A stretch of 64,000 bases of DNA from Xanthostigma xanthostigma (GCA_963575645.1 OY754466.1:44858001-44922000); one strand, 5' to 3'. Shown: positions 22,841 to 35,197, counted from the stretch's first letter. Notes: generated by a model not told the origin, from the letters alone. Program-made: numbers and translations.

Positions 22841-23149
22841 TATACGCGGTGCGAATTGTTTAGAGTCATTCTCAAAGACGGCACGTGTATTTTATAACAA
22901 TATTCCGTCAGGGACAAAGCGTTAGATTCTCAAAACCATTCGAATGAGCAAACTTTCCGATTATTAACATCAACGATTATTTCCAACTCTAGTTATAATT
23001 ATTGAAAGATTTTTTAATTCACAAATGTTTTTACAGTGTGAACACCTTTAATATAATTATTACTGATTGTAAATCTTTTAAATATTCTGATATTTTAATA
23101 TTAATTGTTGATAATTCTTATCTGTATGTACAGCTTAAAAGAGGAAAAA

Positions 23150-23730
23150 TCATATATATTAATACGTTAAGGTTAAGATGTTTGCCTCCCTTTTTAGAAA
23201 AAACCACACAATTTCGCCAAATAAATTATATATCATTTTACAGATAATTGCTTGCTCTACTGACATCGACAACTAAAAAATTTATTATTGCTTTTGCTTT
23301 TGTAAATTAATTAATTAACAGCAACGCTGAACAACGTCTGCCATCTGACGGCTTAAATTTTGAAACAACGTCAGCACTTCGATCTGTCATCTAACTTTCA
23401 TATTGTAAATACTGCATACTGTCATCCGACGGCTTTAATTTTGTAACAGCGAGCAACGCTGAACAACGTCACAGCAATGCTGCATGATGCCATCTGACGG
23501 CTTAGCTCAACGCTTTTGCTATTTGCGCCTCTATATGACAATTTTAGTAAAATATTTCTTCGATCTGTCATCTGAGCTTCATATTGTAATACAACAAAAA
23601 GAAGAACGTTATAAGCAGTGTGCAAAATTAGAAACGAATTGAATACCTGCAATCATATTTAAAAAATAATTTTGTAAAGTGATTATTATTATACTTATTT
23701 AGTGCGAATAATTCGCACAGGTCACGCTAG
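23150..23730 (+). mobile_element. Second Helitron family, non-autonomous copy 2
   Basis: It starts A|TCATATATATTAATACG and ends GTGCGAATAATTCGCAC + 10 nt + CTAG|T. It is 581 bp and highly similar to the minus-strand copies at 6445 and 39284. The element contains tandem-like GTTGTTCAGCGTTGC/GACAGATCGAAG blocks on the opposite strand. No replication-initiator protein. Confidence 0.85.
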
Positions 23731-24354
23731 TATACTATAGGTACTATACTAAAGTCAAGCATTTTGTAACAGCCTGTACATTATAAGATCACGAAGCGTC
23801 ACATAAGGATTTTCTGTCGCCGACTTCGCTCTGTCCGTCCACTGTAACAAATTATATAAGCATTGCCGCAAGCCACGTTTTTTTATTTAGTTAATTTTAC
23901 ATAAATTATGTGAAAACGATTTTGAATGTACGTAGATAAGTGAATTTATTTATCAACCTTTTTTGAAAATTATAAAGTATAAGTAGCTGTTTTCAAGATT
24001 AGTTCCGTAAAACTTAAATTTAAAATTGCTATATTAAAAAAGGGAATTATAAAACGGTCGAATAAAAAAAAATAATTTGGTGACTGCGATGATCAGAAAC
24101 TGTTTTAATAACTTGAGATATTAAAATAATAGTTGGGTGACTAAATTACTAAGTGAACGATTAGAATGCCTTCGGTAATTTTGAAGCAGATATCTTCTTT
24201 TGTTTTTATTTTTTATTTTTTTTTCACTTTGACACTACAACTTAAAACTCATATTTTCATGAAGATTGAAAACCACCACTTTTTTTGATAAAGGGGTATG
24301 CGAATTGTCTCGCAGTGAAACGCAATGGGGCAAAGGTGGAGTTTTTAAAAAAAA

Positions 24355-24429
24355 TAATTCCGGGGTGAACGATAAACGGGTATGCGAATTGTAATTCCGG
24401 GGTGAACGATAAAGGGGTATGCGAATTGT
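24355..24429. repeat. Two-unit tandem repeat, 38-bp period
   Basis: The 38-bp unit containing CCGGGGTGAACGATAAA and GGGTATGCGAATTGT occurs twice head to tail. A third partial unit (ATAAAGGGGTATGCGAATTG) lies at about 24289. Confidence 0.8.
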
Positions 24430-24725
24430 GTATTGAAGCTTGTTTTGTAGATGGGTTTGGTGCGCACGCAGTGACAGTTCGAATGTTAACAAAATTGGAC
24501 GGTTATTGTCTCTGAACAGAACACACACCATGGCACAGTTTACGGGCGTTTGCTCATGTCGCCCACTTGACAAAATACTGTCTCCTGATTGGTTCTTGCT
24601 CAGAGCAAGCAGAGAACCAAGAAAAAAAAAATAACGCCTTTTGTAATTTTAAAATCTATCTTGTGAGTTAGCAGGCGAGCTTGCAGTGACGTCATTTCGT
24701 CTCGTCGTCAGCCTGCCGGCCAGCA
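24430..24725 (-). repeat. MITE family M, copy 2
   Basis: This is a reverse-orientation copy of the 15760 repeat: 'gaagcttgttttgtagatgg', 'attgtctctgaacagaaca' and 'aaaatctatcttgtgag' all match its complement. It is non-coding. Confidence 0.65.
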
Positions 24726-24807
24726 GTATTTCTATAGCCTCGGTCTTTTGTTACACCATAATTTAGTCTAAATTAAGCTGCCGATGCATTTTCTCTTCGA
24801 CCTAGCT

Positions 24808-24827
24808 AGAAACTTCTAGAACATTCT
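24808..24827. promoter_or_regulatory. Four-unit heat-shock element
   Basis: GAA-N2-TTC-N2-GAA-N2-TTC occurs in exact alternating register (GAAACTTCTAGAACATTC), a perfect binding array for heat-shock factor. No TATA box or gene follows within a few hundred bases, so activity is uncertain. A three-unit version is at 37639. Confidence 0.45.
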
Positions 24828-25399
24828 GTATCATTATTCAAGCATGTTGTTAATGTTTATGGTATCATGTATATTGTATGGAACATTATTATAAACGCTG
24901 TTATTCTTTTAATTTAAATGCTACTTATTTACATTATTTATAGCATTATTAAGTTGTCAGCACTCAGCGTGCGTTCGCCTTACTAACAGCAGCAACATGA
25001 TACGCTTTTATTACATAAAGTTGGTACACCTGATGTTAAATACTGAATATATAGGCTATGTACGCGTTTACTACTAGTTCATAATTGAAATTGAAAAATC
25101 CTGTAAATGATTATCTACTATGTCCGTCTGTCTGTCTGTATTTCTAGGCCCTTCAGAAAGCCCCCGTTGATCAAGAAAGCCCAGAGCAGTAATTATAGTA
25201 TGGTATGAAAGAGTTCAAATTAATAATAACAAAAAAATTGTGATAATAGTATAATATTATATTACTATGCGAAGGTATTGCATAAAAACGTCATTTAGAA
25301 AAACTCTGTGCGTGTGTTTGTCTGTGAACACGATACAGGTCAAACGGATGTACGGATTGAAATCAAATTTTGGGAGGATGTTTGATAAGCACAATATAT

Positions 25400-25520
25400 G
25401 AAGTTTTTAGGGGAAATCGGCGCATGCGCAAAAGAGATATATGCTAGAACGTTGTTTTTTTTATGTAATAATGGTATACTTTTCATAACGGCTTATTATT
25501 CTATATTTATTTTTTCAAGA
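25400..25520 (+). repeat. Single monomer of the GCGCATGC minisatellite family
   Basis: The segment 'ggggaaatcggcgcatgcgc' ... 'ttttcataacggcttattat' matches one ~125-bp unit of the array at 54571-54976. It is likewise preceded by 'aaattttgggaggatgtttg', so a whole element, not only the array, is shared. Confidence 0.7.
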
Positions 25521-25713
25521 AAGTTTTGTTGCTTAATTTATTTTTCTAAACTTTATTGTTAAAAAATATTTTGAAAATAAAAAAATCACTTGTTCTTTTG
25601 TTCTGTAGATCTGTCAGAAATAAACTAGTTAAGCATGCTTTGATTAATTTTTTACATGGCGTGGAACATATTATGTAGCTAACCATGGAAACGAATAGTA
25701 AATATATTGAATA

Positions 25714-25895
25714 CTAGCCATTACCCGCGTCACCTCACGCGATATCAAAAATTTCATTTTCTTTATTATAATCAAATGTCAACATTTTTGAAGTTGGAAT
25801 GGTCCAGTCGCCCAATTGGCTTGAATTTTTTTTTATTCGGAATGGTCCCGTCGCCCAATTGGTTAGATTTTTTTTATCCTGTACCCGTTTTTAAT
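25714..25895 (-). mobile_element. Helitron 3' end fragment with internal duplication
   Basis: CTAGCCATTACCCGCG after an A resembles the complement of a common lepidopteran Helitron 3' end. A ~46-bp unit (GGAATGGTCC(A/C)GTCGCCCAATTGG) is duplicated at about 25796 and 25841. The 5' end was not found. Confidence 0.4.
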
Positions 25896-26514
25896 TAAAA
25901 TGAAATATGAACAGATTCCAGGCACTAGAAATGAACGGGTCGTATGTCTTACTAGCAGATAATAGTGACTAAACATGTCAGACTTAATCAGCGATAATTC
26001 TAATTAAATTGTCGTTTCGGAAAACAACAGCCGACGTTTAAATTTCCATTCCAGTTTATGCATCCTTCATTGTAACTTATTTACCAACAATTCACTTCAG
26101 TAATTGGTAGTTAATTTATAATTATAATAATTTAATTTCAAGAAAATTACCGCACTCCTATTTTTGGTCTATTTTTTTAATTAAAGTATCTTTGAAATTG
26201 TTTATAAACGCGTAGTTTAAACGCTGTGATTATAAATTTAATAAAAATATTAAAAATTGGTATTCTCGTTCAGTTCAACCTAATGACTAATCAGATATCC
26301 GGAATAGAGACTAAGGTATTAAAATTAAAGCATGAAGCCATGAACTAAAATGTGAGCACATGGGCTGTATAAAGCAGGTTCGGGTAAGACCGGCAGGCAG
26401 TGACGGCTCGTGAACATTTTAAATGAGGCTCAACTGAAGATAGCTCCAAACACGGGAGTTTGGATTGCGGTGGAGGTGGTAGTGTATTTAAAAAAACGTT
26501 CCACATTAATTAAA

Positions 26515-26655
26515 TTGTGAATCACATCCATATTTATGATGTTTTAATTATTTACTTTTTTCAAACATCGTTGGCAACAAACTACAATATATCTACACTG
26601 TAACACTAGTCACTACTGCAATAAGCCGTGTGTCATGTATAATACAGCGGTACGT
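26515..26655 (+). repeat. Repeat, inverted partner at 29.4 kb
   Basis: The block with 'gtgaatcacatcc', 'tagtcactactgcaataagc' and 'cgtgtgtcatgtat' recurs reversed at 29340-29480. The two enclose three kilobases containing two hAT elements and a foldback. The family is unknown. Confidence 0.6.
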
Positions 26656-26927
26656 TTGTACGAGGATTCCGTATCATCAACCATATATTATTTGACCTTG
26701 AATTTTAAAAGTTATAGCTGATGGAAACGTCATAAAAATTTTCCTGTCGCCAATAGGTTCTTTTTTTTTATTTTAGCTGTACTAGTTTTGAAAATAGAGT
26801 GGAATCAGTGGAAAAGCATTTTCAGGAAAATCACGAAAAGTATACGTAACACAAACTACTTGTCATAATTATTTATTATTCTATTCATTTTTGCAAGGTT
26901 TTATAAAAAAAAACTGTGTGTGTAAGG

Positions 26928-27474
26928 CAGAGGTTCCCAAACTTTTTTGTCTCGTAGACCACTTGCCATGTTGTTCGGTTTTCTGATATTGATTTTTTGC
27001 AAATTCAATAATTTCAAATGTATTTTTGACAACCGGTATAGTGCTACTCACTTTGAACGATTTAAATTTATAACGGTAGTCAAATGTAGTGTGAAATGTT
27101 TAGTTTTATACATTTTTTAGATTCAAATTAAAACGAACCAAATTAAAATTGAATTTCTGTTACATAAAATAACTAAGCAAAAAATAAATGCTTTTAGTGT
27201 GAGGGATGAACCTGAAGCTTTAATAATAAATTTTCAACATTTGGCATCAATTTAGTTAGATTTAATCTTAAATCTCTTCGATAAATAAAATTATCTAAGA
27301 TTTAAATCTCTTCGGTTAACGATGTCCAGTATCTTTCTTTTTTTGTTAGGAGATTCACTATCGTTGACCCCCATTTTCATTTCATGGACCCCCAATTTTT
27401 TTTCCCTGACATGGACCCCTTGAGAGTTGTCGTCGACCCCTGGGGGTCGATATAGACCACTTTAGGAATCACTG
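26928..27474. mobile_element. hAT-type non-autonomous element
   Basis: The ends CAGAGGTTCCCAAACTTT and TTTAGGAATCACTG are imperfect inverted repeats inside a perfect 8-bp duplication GTGTAAGG. CAG...TTCCCAAA ends with GACCAC/GACCCCC subterminal motifs are a common hAT layout. It is 547 bp and no transposase frame survives. Confidence 0.88.
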
Positions 27475-28210
27475 GTGTAAGGGGATATATATTAATTACA
27501 TGACGTAAAAATAGACAAAGGGTCCGACAAAATCTCACCCAATCTCATAAGAGACGGTGGGTATAAATTTTAAGGTAAACTTTACGTAACCACCACATCT
27601 TATCAAATCTCACGAAGGATGCGGAATGGGTCTTAATTTAGAAAAAAATACCTCAATGGACGTCCCCTAATCAGTTTTACTTGTGTAGTGTGTAGCGCAA
27701 AATACACAGTTTCTCTTTTTTTATAAAAAAATGCGGAACTGCCACCAGTTAATTATTACTGTACTAGTTTCGGTTCCTTTGTAATAATTAACATAAAATC
27801 AAAGTTATCAAATTGGGTCACAAAGAGAGTGGTTAAGTCCATTAATTTAAGTGACGTCATATGAACCACTTAAACAAGATTATTTTTAATCTAGTGTGAT
27901 GGAGATTCAACAAAAACATATGTTCGCATTTAATAGGAAGTCTGCACGTTAACAGATTAACAGGTAAATAAAAATCTATGTTATAAACTATAAATATTGT
28001 TATTTTTATTATACTGCTTGAAAAATTTCAAGATTTGATACATGTGGTTGCCGAACAGAATATCATGCGGATTTATAATCTAAATTTTCAGATTATATTT
28101 TTAAATTAAGACCACCGGGCGCTCAATCATTTAATTTTTAACGTACCTTTAGAGCAGTGTTGCCAGATTGAAGGGTTTTCCTCTAAATTTGAAAGCAGTA
28201 GCCTTTAGAG

Positions 28211-28483
28211 CAGGGGCGGGCAAATCTTTTGATCGTCGGGCCACATTGCTGATGAAATTTCACCGTGGGCCAAACATTTGGAGAGCAAAAAAAAGGTCCT
28301 TTCATTTCCGCAACAAAAATTTGGCGAGCAAAAAGAAAGGTCCTTTCATTTCCGCAATAAAAAAAAATTGGAGAGCAAACTATTTTTGCTCTTAATTATC
28401 TCATTTATAAAATGCTTCGCGGGCCGGACAAAAGTCTACTGCGGGCCGGATCCGGCCCACGGGCCGCCATTTGCCCAGGCCTG
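28211..28483. mobile_element. hAT-type MITE
   Basis: The ends CAGGGGCGGGCAAAT and ATTTGCCCAGGCCTG lie within the perfect 8-bp duplication CTTTAGAG. It is 273 bp and contains a tandem ~50-bp unit (GGAGAGCAAA/AAAGGTCCTTTCATTTCCGC) plus GGGCC-rich subterminal sequence. Confidence 0.92.
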
Positions 28484-28557
28484 CTTTAGAGGGATGCAAA
28501 AGTGCAATTTCACCTCAGTATTTTATTGGTTACTATATAAGGTGACCAGTAATTGCT

Positions 28558-28970
28558 CGTATTCCTCTCGGGAGAAAAAACTATATGATTAATTTGGAAT
28601 GATTTAAACTTATCACTTGGGGGTCGGAAATGCGTCATTTTTTATGATAATGACACGTCTGTGACGAATTTTTATTTAATATTTTTTATTTATTTATATT
28701 GTAAATAATTACACAACATAAAATCTAACAGTAAGTATCGTAGTTTTTAGCTTTAGGAAGGTTGGCAATTAGTAAGCTATCAGATCATGGAAAAATTCAG
28801 GCCAAAAAGTGAGAATATTTTTTTTTTTTAATTTTTAACTCCCAGAAATCGGATTTTTGTAAAAAGAAAACTTAAGTAAATTTTCTCGAAAATGACGCAT
28901 TTCCGACCCCTAAATGATAGAGGTTAAATCATTCCAAATTAGTCATAGTTTCTTCTCCCGAGAGAAAAAA
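28558..28970. repeat. Long-TIR MITE family S, copy 1
   Basis: The arms from CTCTCGGGAGAAAAAA through 'ggggtcggaaatgcgtcatt' are mirrored by 'aaaatgacgcatttccgacc' to TTCTCCCGAGAG. It is about 413 bp with a non-coding centre. A second copy is at 37893-38262. Superfamily is not clear. Confidence 0.75.
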
Positions 28971-29339
28971 ATTATTTTGAATGGAAGATAAGTGTGTGTC
29001 ATTAACCATTTGCTAAAGAAGTGAATAATTTTTTATGTCGTTGCGTTGGTAAGCATTTGACATTTTATCTGAAGATAGATGTCAATAGGGTGTGAATTGA
29101 AGAAAGCAAGCCTAAGAATGTGCATAAGGAAATCGATACGTTCCTTGGAAATAAATATGACCGGAAGCTCCTCACCATTTTCACACATTGAACAAAAGAA
29201 TTGACTGCAATTTACGACATCTTATACGCGTATGGTTAAAACCAGTGATTTCAAACAGCTGAAGTGTTGATTATACTTCGCGCAGCATTACAAAATTATT
29301 GACAACATTGCGTCCTGACTACAACACCTTTGTACAATG

Positions 29340-29480
29340 TACATACACATACATAATACACGACACACGGCTTATGGCAGTAGTGACTAGAGTTACAGTA
29401 TATATTGTGGTTTGTCAGCAGTGTTTGAAAGAAGTCAATAATTGAAACATCTTAAACAAGGATGTGATTTCATAACCCCC
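29340..29480 (-). repeat. Repeat, inverted partner of 26515-26655
   Basis: The reverse complement matches 'taagccgtgtgtc', 'ctagtcactactgc' and 'caaaccacaatatatactg' of the other copy. Confidence 0.6.
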
Positions 29481-30191
29481 TCCTCATTCTTAGCCCGCGC
29501 TAGGAGGATCTGCTTCAGGTTGACCTTGCGGAACATCCATTTAAAATATTCCCACGCTGCCACTTGGTATCGACAGTGAACAGAAGTCAAAAATGTTCGG
29601 AACTGATGCCCTTAAAAAACCGCGCACACTTGTCAAGCCTGAACCTGTACGACCAGACCAGCATGGAAGAGAAAAGCCTTGTTTCTTTTTATTGCAGAGA
29701 AAAAAAGATTATTGGTGATTTACCCACTCACTAGAGAGCTAATAATAGATTTTCATGTTATCAACGGATAATTTTACTGGGCAGATAACTTTTATCTGGA
29801 TACTATAAAACGGGACTTATTATTTTGTTTGTGATTCCCTTGGTAAAACGTATCGGACGCACATATTGTCTGACTCTATGGCATAACCTCACGGCTTTTA
29901 ACAGAAAATCAATAAATGTACTTAAAATGCATTGTGGTGTTCTTGAAAGAAAAATGCTTTTAAAAAATAGTCACGAACAAATAAAAGTATTACAACTTAT
30001 AAGTAATGCAAGAAATAAAAAAAAAGTGATACGTTGTGATTAGTCGATTTTATACAATAGGCAGGGGTAGAGAAGACTGTCGTTTCTTTCAAGAATTCTT
30101 AGAAATTTAAGTGGTTTGAAGTTTTTATTTGATACGTGGAGTTCTTTCATCTCTGCTTGGAGTCTACTGTCTGAATAGGAACCCCTTTTCC

Positions 30192-30581
30192 TAGGGTAAC
30201 TATTTTTCTCGTAACACAATGCGGGACAGAAAATATTTGTTCAGTTCGCAGAAAAAAGACCTTTTTTAGTAGCTTAAGGCCTTAAGTTACTTCAACAAAT
30301 ATCAAAATATCAACATGCGCCAAAACGAATGATTTTTTTTAATAGCCTGACTTTCATAAATATCAACCTTTGCGCGGGCACGAATAATCTTTTTTTTTTC
30401 TTTGCTTTCAAGGGCAAAAATGCAAAGATTATAAGATCGTCCCTGCTCGCGCGCAGAAAAATATAATAATCGAATGTTGTAAATTTAACATCAGGGACGT
30501 GTTCCGGGACACATATTGATGCGGGACACGAGACTTCAATGCAGGACTGTCCCGGAAAATCCGGGACGGTTGGTCACCCTA
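30192..30581. mobile_element. hAT-type non-autonomous element
   Basis: The ends TAGGGTAACTAT and GGTTGGTCACCCTA lie inside a perfect 8-bp duplication CCTTTTCC. The interior contains CGGGAC/GTCCCG motifs near both ends. It is 390 bp and non-coding. The TAGGGT end relates it to the outer element at 19789. Confidence 0.88.
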
Positions 30582-30589
30582 CCTTTTCC

Positions 30590-31821
30590 ACACTATTTTG
30601 ACAACGATGAATGAATGAAGATTAGTGTTCTTTCTGTCTATCCTCCATTTTTTTTACCAACGAAAGTCACAGCAATTCAATATCATTATTGTATTCAGAC
30701 TATTGTTAGCATAATTGCCCACGCAAAAATCTGGATGACATAAAAATATTTTAAAATTTATAAAAATACTGAAAAATGAAATTACAATATATATATATGT
30801 TTGAGCGAGTATGTGTTAGCTTAAAGAGCAGCGAAAATGTTGATAACCCACATATTGTTTTGACAGGACGTTAAAAGCATTTAGAGACTGTCTTACTAAC
30901 TTAAAAAATATTTGGCACCCAAACACTATAGCTTGGCTAACGACCTCTTGTTATGCGACATTTCAAATTCAATTCATATTTCAGTCAATTAATATTTCAC
31001 TTTCATTTCAAATGACTAATGTAGTGTAATGACGTAAATATGGATTTTGAAACATCAACTTGCGAACCTTTTATTTTCGATATGAATAAACTTGCTGTTG
31101 GATTAGAACAGAATTAAATCTTTATTTTGGCGAAATCAACTATATACATAGATCATAAGTATACAATATTTTTTTGAGCCACGGGGTATAGGTAATCGAA
31201 AACTAAGCAAGGTACAAAAATCTTTTTAAACAAAAAATGTTAATCTGCTCGAAATCACGAAATTCTTCTTTATCAATTGTATGGTATCTAGTTTTTGTGT
31301 CAATGGATTTCACAAAGGCGTAGATATTAAGGGTAATTACCCCCCCTCCCAGGATCAAACTAATAAAAAAATTAAAGTGAAAATGATACGAATACCTGGC
31401 TAAAATTTAAAGTTTAGAAATACTTTTTGAAAAAGCATTTGTAAAATTTGTTTGGAAATTAATATTTTGCTTGACACCTTCCTTCGTGAGTATTCTTGTG
31501 TGATATTAATAAAACTCAAAAAATATTGATTTTTCTGCTTCCCTCCAGAATGAAAAAATATCTACGCCCTTGGGATATCATACTGTTTTTGTCAAAAGCC
31601 AAAAAATGTGCAAAAAACCTTTAATCTTTAGTTATCGTCTTCACTGTCTATAAACCGTTTTTGAAACCACGTAGTGCAAGCCTATTTTCGTTCAATTTCT
31701 CGAAAATCAATTACGGTGCGAAAAAAAATTTAAACGAAAAGTGTAGAATGTATATTATATCCGGTCGTAATTCACAAAATATTTCTTTGTCAGTTTTTTT
31801 GAACCACGATATTCCGTGCAG
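30590..31821. other. No gene seen
   Basis: This is A+T-rich sequence with a C-rich patch near 31340. No exon, RNA gene or bounded element can be supported. Confidence 0.5.
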
Positions 31822-32075
31822 TTTTGACGTGATAACGTCTTATAAATTGATGAAACGCCGGCTGCACGCACGAAAAAGTGTCACGTTCCGCCTGAGCCTG
31901 AGCGTGCAAGCGAAAGCGCGGTATAAGCGATAGAGAGGCACGATCGGCCCAAGCGTCGGCTTGTACGCATTTCTCTCTCTTCTCGCGTGACGTCAGAGAG
32001 TTCATCAATGTTTCTTTATGACGTTATCACGTAAAACTATCGCCCGTAAACCGACTTTACAGACAACCAATTTTT
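31822..32075 (+). mobile_element. Element family Z, copy 2
   Basis: It starts TTTTGACGTGATAACGTC with CTTATAAATTGATGAAAC and the GGCTGCACGCACGAAAAAGT block. It ends ATCACGTAAAACTATCG... ACAGACAACCAATTTTT. It is 254 bp, close in size to the copy at 45041. Non-coding. Confidence 0.7.
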
Positions 32076-32164
32076 GTTCATTTTCTCGAACACCAAATAA
32101 GATAACATACAAAAATCTTTTTAAAACAAAGAATGTAGATCTGATAGAAATTCAGTAAATAAGG

Positions 32165-32325
32165 TAATTATTTAGAATTGGGGCTCCAGACAAAAATCAC
32201 TCAAAAAATTTTTTTAATGATTTAAATAGTTTCTAGTACCTTTAAATAGAATATTTAAGAGGGGGGTGAAAAATTTTTTTGAGCGATTTTTGTCTGGAGC
32301 CCCGATTCTAAATATTTACCGTAAA
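32165..32325. repeat. Foldback element
   Basis: GGTAATTATTTAGAATTGGGGCTCCAGAC at the left is mirrored by GTCTGGAGCCCCGATTCTAAATATTTACC at the right, with pairing through an A/T-rich CACTCAAAAAA/TTTTTTGAGCG region. It is 161 bp. Confidence 0.75.
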
Positions 32326-32625
32326 TAATTCTTTATCATGTTCCCCGTCTCTTAAACCATATGAGTCGCTGTACTCGGGGAATGTGTGCATCTTTTTTCC
32401 AATAATTAAGCGACATCAACACGAATGTACAAATGCACATTCTGTTTTCGTGTAGATAACTATATGATCTTCGTATCAAACAACTGTTTGTCAGACTAGA
32501 CGGCATTTAATAGAACTACGCTTAGCGTAATGAAGTTTAAATATAGCTAACAATATATTTAGTACGAGTGTTTCACGGCTCTACAAGCTACTAATGTCTA
32601 CAACATATAGTTTCTCCTACGTTAT

Positions 32626-33098
32626 TTGTGTTTATGTTGCGGTTAATGTTCGGAATCCGGGCAATGTCGACAATGCCCAGGCAATGTCGACATTGACCGG
32701 TCAATTTCGACAATGCCCGAGCCACATCGGGCAATTTTTTATAAACATGAAACGCTGAAATTTGCGATTTTATGTTTATCATGATAAGTTATCATTAACG
32801 CTTTATGGAATTTTTATCACTGATATCAACTACTGAAGAATATATTTTTCAGCTTTCTATTACAATTATTGATGATTGAATAGTTGATATCAGTGATAAA
32901 AATTCCATAAAGGGTTAATGATAACTTATCATGATAAAGATACAATCAAATGTCAGCGTTTCATGTTTATAAATAATCTATTTTTTGAACCTTGTCCGAT
33001 TTCAGACATTGCTCGATGTGGCTCGGTAATTGTCGACATTGCCCGGGCATTGTCGACATTGCCCGGATTCCGGATATTGACCGTAACATTTATAAGCT
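32626..33098. repeat. Foldback with iterated GCAATGTCGACATTGC boxes
   Basis: The arms are about 200 nt, from TTATGTTGCGGTTAATG to CATTTATAAGC. Inside each arm the palindromic core AATGTCGACATT is repeated two to three times next to GCCCGG. Towards the loop, 'tttttatcactgatatcaac' and 'tatcatgataagttatca' pair with their complements. The iterated boxes look like protein-binding sites rather than coding sequence. Confidence 0.75.
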
Positions 33099-33289
33099 AT
33101 AACGGACAATGTGCTGAGAAGAAGCCAGTATCTCCCAAAATTTTCTATAGCCACGGTAACAAGTTCCACATAATATAACCATTTTCTAATCTTGAAATAA
33201 TAAAATCGTCAACAAACACTTGAACCTAAGAAGTACTTATTTTTTTAATAACTTTGAACGAAATAGTTTCTTCGCTCTCTCTTCATTTT

Positions 33290-33465
33290 ATTTATTGTAG
33301 ATTATAAATATTCGACAACTAAAGTCATTTGCATCTCATTTACATGAAATAAAAATTAACAACATCGCAAAACAGTCACGAGCGGAGATGAGATTCGAAC
33401 CCATAACAGATTGATCCAAAGGCCAGCACCCTAATTGTTACATCAAGCTGTTCTTCTAGAATCTA
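33290..33465 (-). repeat. tRNA-like SINE candidate
   Basis: On the minus strand, GTTATGGGTTCGAATCTCATC is a convincing T arm and B box. It is preceded by GTGCTGGCCTTTGGATCA, which resembles an anticodon arm, and by a weak A box. A body ending 'aataaataaaat' follows. It is not a clean cloverleaf and no second copy was seen. Confidence 0.4.
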
Positions 33466-33825
33466 TACAGTTTAGGCTGTGGCTTGTCCGTCAGTCAGTT
33501 ATTTTTTAAGTAGAGACGTATGTATTTTTTAAATATCGTGTTGAAGTTTTCCCAGCCCTGTTTGTTTACTACGTTGCTGTAGGTGAATGTATCAATAAAT
33601 ACGTGTTGACAGCTACATGTGTATATTTTTTTAGATACCTACTTTAAAATAAAAAGCACAGTTCACATAATTGACGCATCAATAAGTATAATGAATAATT
33701 TTGTACCGGAAGTTCGCGCGTGCAGATTAAATAATTTTTTCAATAGCTCAAGCATTTAATCTTTTATTTCTATATTTATTTCAAACGTAAAAAAATACAT
33801 AAAGAAAAAAAACAAGTGTGCTTTA

Positions 33826-34175
33826 GACCACACGACTGAAGTAAAACTTCTTTAGCTCCATCTATATGTATGTATATATGCATATGTTTAATACATGTAA
33901 GAAATCACCGTTCGCGTAACACTAGCTTACTCGCAAACGAACTACTGACTGAGATATATATATATTTCATGCACTGGCTATGAGAGGAAGAGAGAAAGAA
34001 AATGTGCGCGCGCACTGCTCTCTCTTGCTCCTACAGTGTGATACAGACAATAAGCCTGCACTGTGTCTTAGATATATTACAAAACGTAACTGCCTCGCCC
34101 GATCACACTTTTCGTAACGCTCTCGTCACGCATTCACCAGCTTACAAGCGTGCGTAAATAAATTTTACTTCAAAA
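33826..34175. repeat. Repeat with GAAGTAAAACTTC end
   Basis: CTTTAGACCACACGACTGAAGTAAAACTTC is the complement of the right end of the 20570-21190 repeat. The far side has 'aataaattttacttc'. The interior includes a GTGCGCGCGCAC palindrome at about 34002. Family not recognised. Confidence 0.35.
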
Positions 34176-34242
34176 ATCCACAAAATTAGGAAAATTATAT
34201 AAATGATAGAAAATTTATAAAAATCGAAATCTGTCGATAATT

Positions 34243-34332
34243 AAAGCATTACAGAAAATCTTTCCACATAACGTGCAACATAGATCAAATGTCCAAGGGA
34301 GGTTATTATAACAAACGATTTTCTGTAATGCA
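34243..34332. repeat. 90-bp foldback, short perfect ends
   Basis: CATTACAGAAAATC at the left is matched by GATTTTCTGTAATG at the right. The interior is unpaired. Confidence 0.55.
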
Positions 34333-34836
34333 TTAATGATTTCCATAGCTAGCGTATCAACAAAACGTTTTTAATACCAGTTGTTGGGTTCAAGAAACTC
34401 GAAAATGTGAAAATTCAAAAAAAACTCGTAATCGAATTTTTATACGATCACTCCGTATAAGCGAAAATAATATTAAAGCAGTATATTATATCAAAATTTA
34501 ATATAAATATCAGTGACAAAACATAAATGAATATACTTATTTCACAACTTGATATATAAAAAAAGACTTCGTAAAGGAACTTGGAGATATATATTGTAAT
34601 CGTTGTTTGTAATTGTTTGCATGAAAGATTAAAGTTTCGCTTCCTTAGTGGAATAATTAAATCCAAATCTAACAAAGGATTCAATTCTTGCAACGGCGCG
34701 TAAATTTTGCTCGTTTTAAATATTTTTTTTTTCTAAAGCAAATAAGTCCAAAGAATAAAGATTCCGATCGCACTGCAGAACTTGGCCGACTGAACTTACT
34801 AACTTTATGAAAGTATTAATTTATGAAGTGTTGGTA

Positions 34837-35197
34837 TCTATACTAATGTATAAAGCTGAGGAGTTTGTTTGTTTGTTGGTTTGGTTGAACGCGCTGATCT
34901 CAGGAACTACTGGTTCGAATTAAAAACAATTTTTTGTTGGATAGCCTATTTATCGAGGACGACTATAGGCTACATAATATCACGCTACAACCAATATAGG
35001 AGCGGAGCATCAATGAAAAATGTTACAAAATGTAACTCAAAATTTGTCTGTCCGACAAAAACTTTTGAACGGTAACTCCGATCATCATAAAATTTGGACA
35101 CAACATTCATCTTGGTAAACTAAGATGAATGTGCGTACTCATGTCCCTCCTCCCATTCGTTTTTTTGCACCCGGCTGAAACCGGGCCGGACCGCTAG
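34837..35197 (+). mobile_element. Short Helitron without tRNA block
   Basis: A|TCTATACTAATGTATAAAGC ... CACCCGGCTGAAACCGGGCC ... CTAG|T, 361 bp. The tRNA-bearing centre is absent, with 'atgtaactcaaaatttgtct' leading directly to 'acaaaaacttttgaacggta'. One base of the terminal hairpin is mutated (CCCGGCTG). Confidence 0.87.

Noticed and set aside
29825-30043. 72-codon frame ending ISNARNKKKVIRCD
   Set aside because: No recognisable domain, no ATG at the start and no splice sites; left out.
33960-34020. GTGCGCGCGCAC and GAGAGAAAGAAA region as a regulatory element
   Set aside because: Simple-sequence character with no supporting context.
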